Assembly (NCBI GenBank): GCA_964547525.1
Contig: CAZJOD010000209.1
Coordinates: forward strand, 1 to 5,719
Direction of reading: 5' to 3'
Source: CAZJOD01 sp964547525
Lineage (GTDB): Bacteria > Bacillota > Clostridia > JAAYHZ01
DNA length: 5,719 bases
In this document: positions 5,425 to 5,719 of the stretch, piece after piece
Numbering within the stretch: the stretch's first letter is position 1
How the letters are laid out: each line of letters opens with the position of its first letter
Translations under genes and position numbers: made by a program
The notes under the pieces: generated by a model
Database searches by the model: none
What the model was told of the DNA's origin: nothing
What the model saw: only the letters and a program-made list of their open reading frames with translations

Positions 5425-5719
5425 ATGCAGCTTGATAATATTTTAAACAAGCGTATATTGGGGCAAACGAGAAAAGCTGTTCAGGATTTTAATATGATCA
5501 ATAAAGGCGATAGAATAGCCGTCGGTATCTCGGGTGGCAAAGACAGTATGAGCATGGTATATGCTTTAAGTCTGTTGAAAAAGTTTTATCCTGAAAGTTT
5601 TAGTTTGCACGGGATTACAATCATGTCCGGGGTGAATGATTTCGACCCGGACATGATTGTTAATTTTATGGATATGCTGGATATACCGTACACAGTTGAA
5701 GAAACATATATCGGACAGC
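5425..5719 (+). CDS. TtcA-like PP-loop ATPase, tRNA thiolation family (3' end outside window)
   Basis: The first 98 codons of an open frame run off the window edge. The N-terminus reads as the TtcA family does: NKRILGQTRKAV (8-19), then FNMINKGDRIAVGISGGKDS (22-41). SGGKDS (36-41) is the PP-loop that binds ATP for adenylation. TtcA uses this chemistry with an iron-sulfur cluster to make 2-thiocytidine at tRNA position 32. The CxxC cysteines and C-terminal part that would separate true TtcA from other PP-loop tRNA-sulfur enzymes are not visible, so the exact modification is open. The ATG at 5425 lies 6 nt after the upstream TAG, in the same frame. AAAGGA (5404-5409) is rather far, with a 15-nt spacing, so translational coupling is likely. 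A start at the internal ATG 5494 would remove conserved N-terminal sequence. The coding region contains a perfect 15-bp inverted repeat. Confidence 0.88.
   Translation, partial: MQLDNILNKRILGQTRKAVQDFNMINKGDRIAVGISGGKDSMSMVYALSLLKKFYPESFSLHGITIMSGVNDFDPDMIVNFMDMLDIPYTVEETYIGQ
5617..5660. repeat. perfect 15-bp inverted repeat inside the ttcA-like gene
   Basis: ACAATCATGTCCGGG (5617-5631) and CCCGGACATGATTGT (5646-5660) are exact reverse complements separated by a 14-nt loop (5632-5645). As mRNA this would form a stable stem with a GC-rich base of the loop. It lies about 190 nt into the reading frame and codes for residues about 65-79 of the protein. No T-tract follows, so it is not an ordinary terminator. 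Function unknown. Confidence 0.9.

Noticed and set aside
5416..5427. Possible readthrough fusion of the propeller protein with the TtcA-like protein, since both are in the same frame across one TAG.
   Set aside because: A normal ATG follows within 6 nt and opens a full family-like N-terminus. Nothing around the TAG suggests recoding, so two genes is the simpler reading.

Overview
The window looks like ordinary chromosome from a low-GC Gram-positive bacterium, most likely a clostridial Firmicute. The base composition is AT-rich (roughly a third GC by eye). Shine-Dalgarno sequences are strong (near GGAGGTGAT), the promoters are of the sigma-A type, and the homoserine dehydrogenase carries a C-terminal ACT domain. 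A DUF1638 protein and a TtcA-type PP-loop protein also fit this group. Genus cannot be told from the sequence alone. No phage, transposon, CRISPR or other mobile signature is visible.

Layout. (1) Bases 1-55 hold the 5' 55 nt of a tRNA-Lys(UUU) on the minus strand, cut by the window edge. A near-consensus promoter lies just upstream of it. (2) A divergent gene on the plus strand (254-997) encodes a DUF1638 protein of unknown biochemical role with conserved Cys/His residues. (3) A plus-strand type I methionine aminopeptidase (1108-1872) has its own promoter and a complete set of metal ligands. (4) Homoserine dehydrogenase (hom, 1869-3143) lies on the minus strand. It converges on the aminopeptidase gene so closely that the stop codons overlap. 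(5) A divergent AT-rich intergenic stretch (3144-3489) carries the promoters of hom and of the next gene. (6) A 642-residue cytoplasmic protein (3490-5418) appears to be built of about 14 beta-propeller blades and belongs to no family I can name. Its start is best placed at the ATG at 3490, not at the in-frame GTG at 3481. (7) Six bases after its stop begins a TtcA-like tRNA-thiolation PP-loop ATPase (5425 to the window edge), which runs off the end.

How the genes work together. Most appear to be independent housekeeping units: hom in the aspartate-family pathway to threonine and methionine, the aminopeptidase in removing N-terminal methionine, and tRNA-Lys in translation. The only clear operon is the propeller gene plus the ttcA-like gene, driven by a TTGACA-17-TATCAT promoter. 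Its functional logic is unknown.

The most notable unexplained items are the propeller protein itself, a perfect 15-bp inverted repeat inside the ttcA-like coding region (5617-5660), and the DUF1638 gene standing without the corrinoid/methyltransferase genes that family often accompanies. I see no convincing multi-gene novel system.
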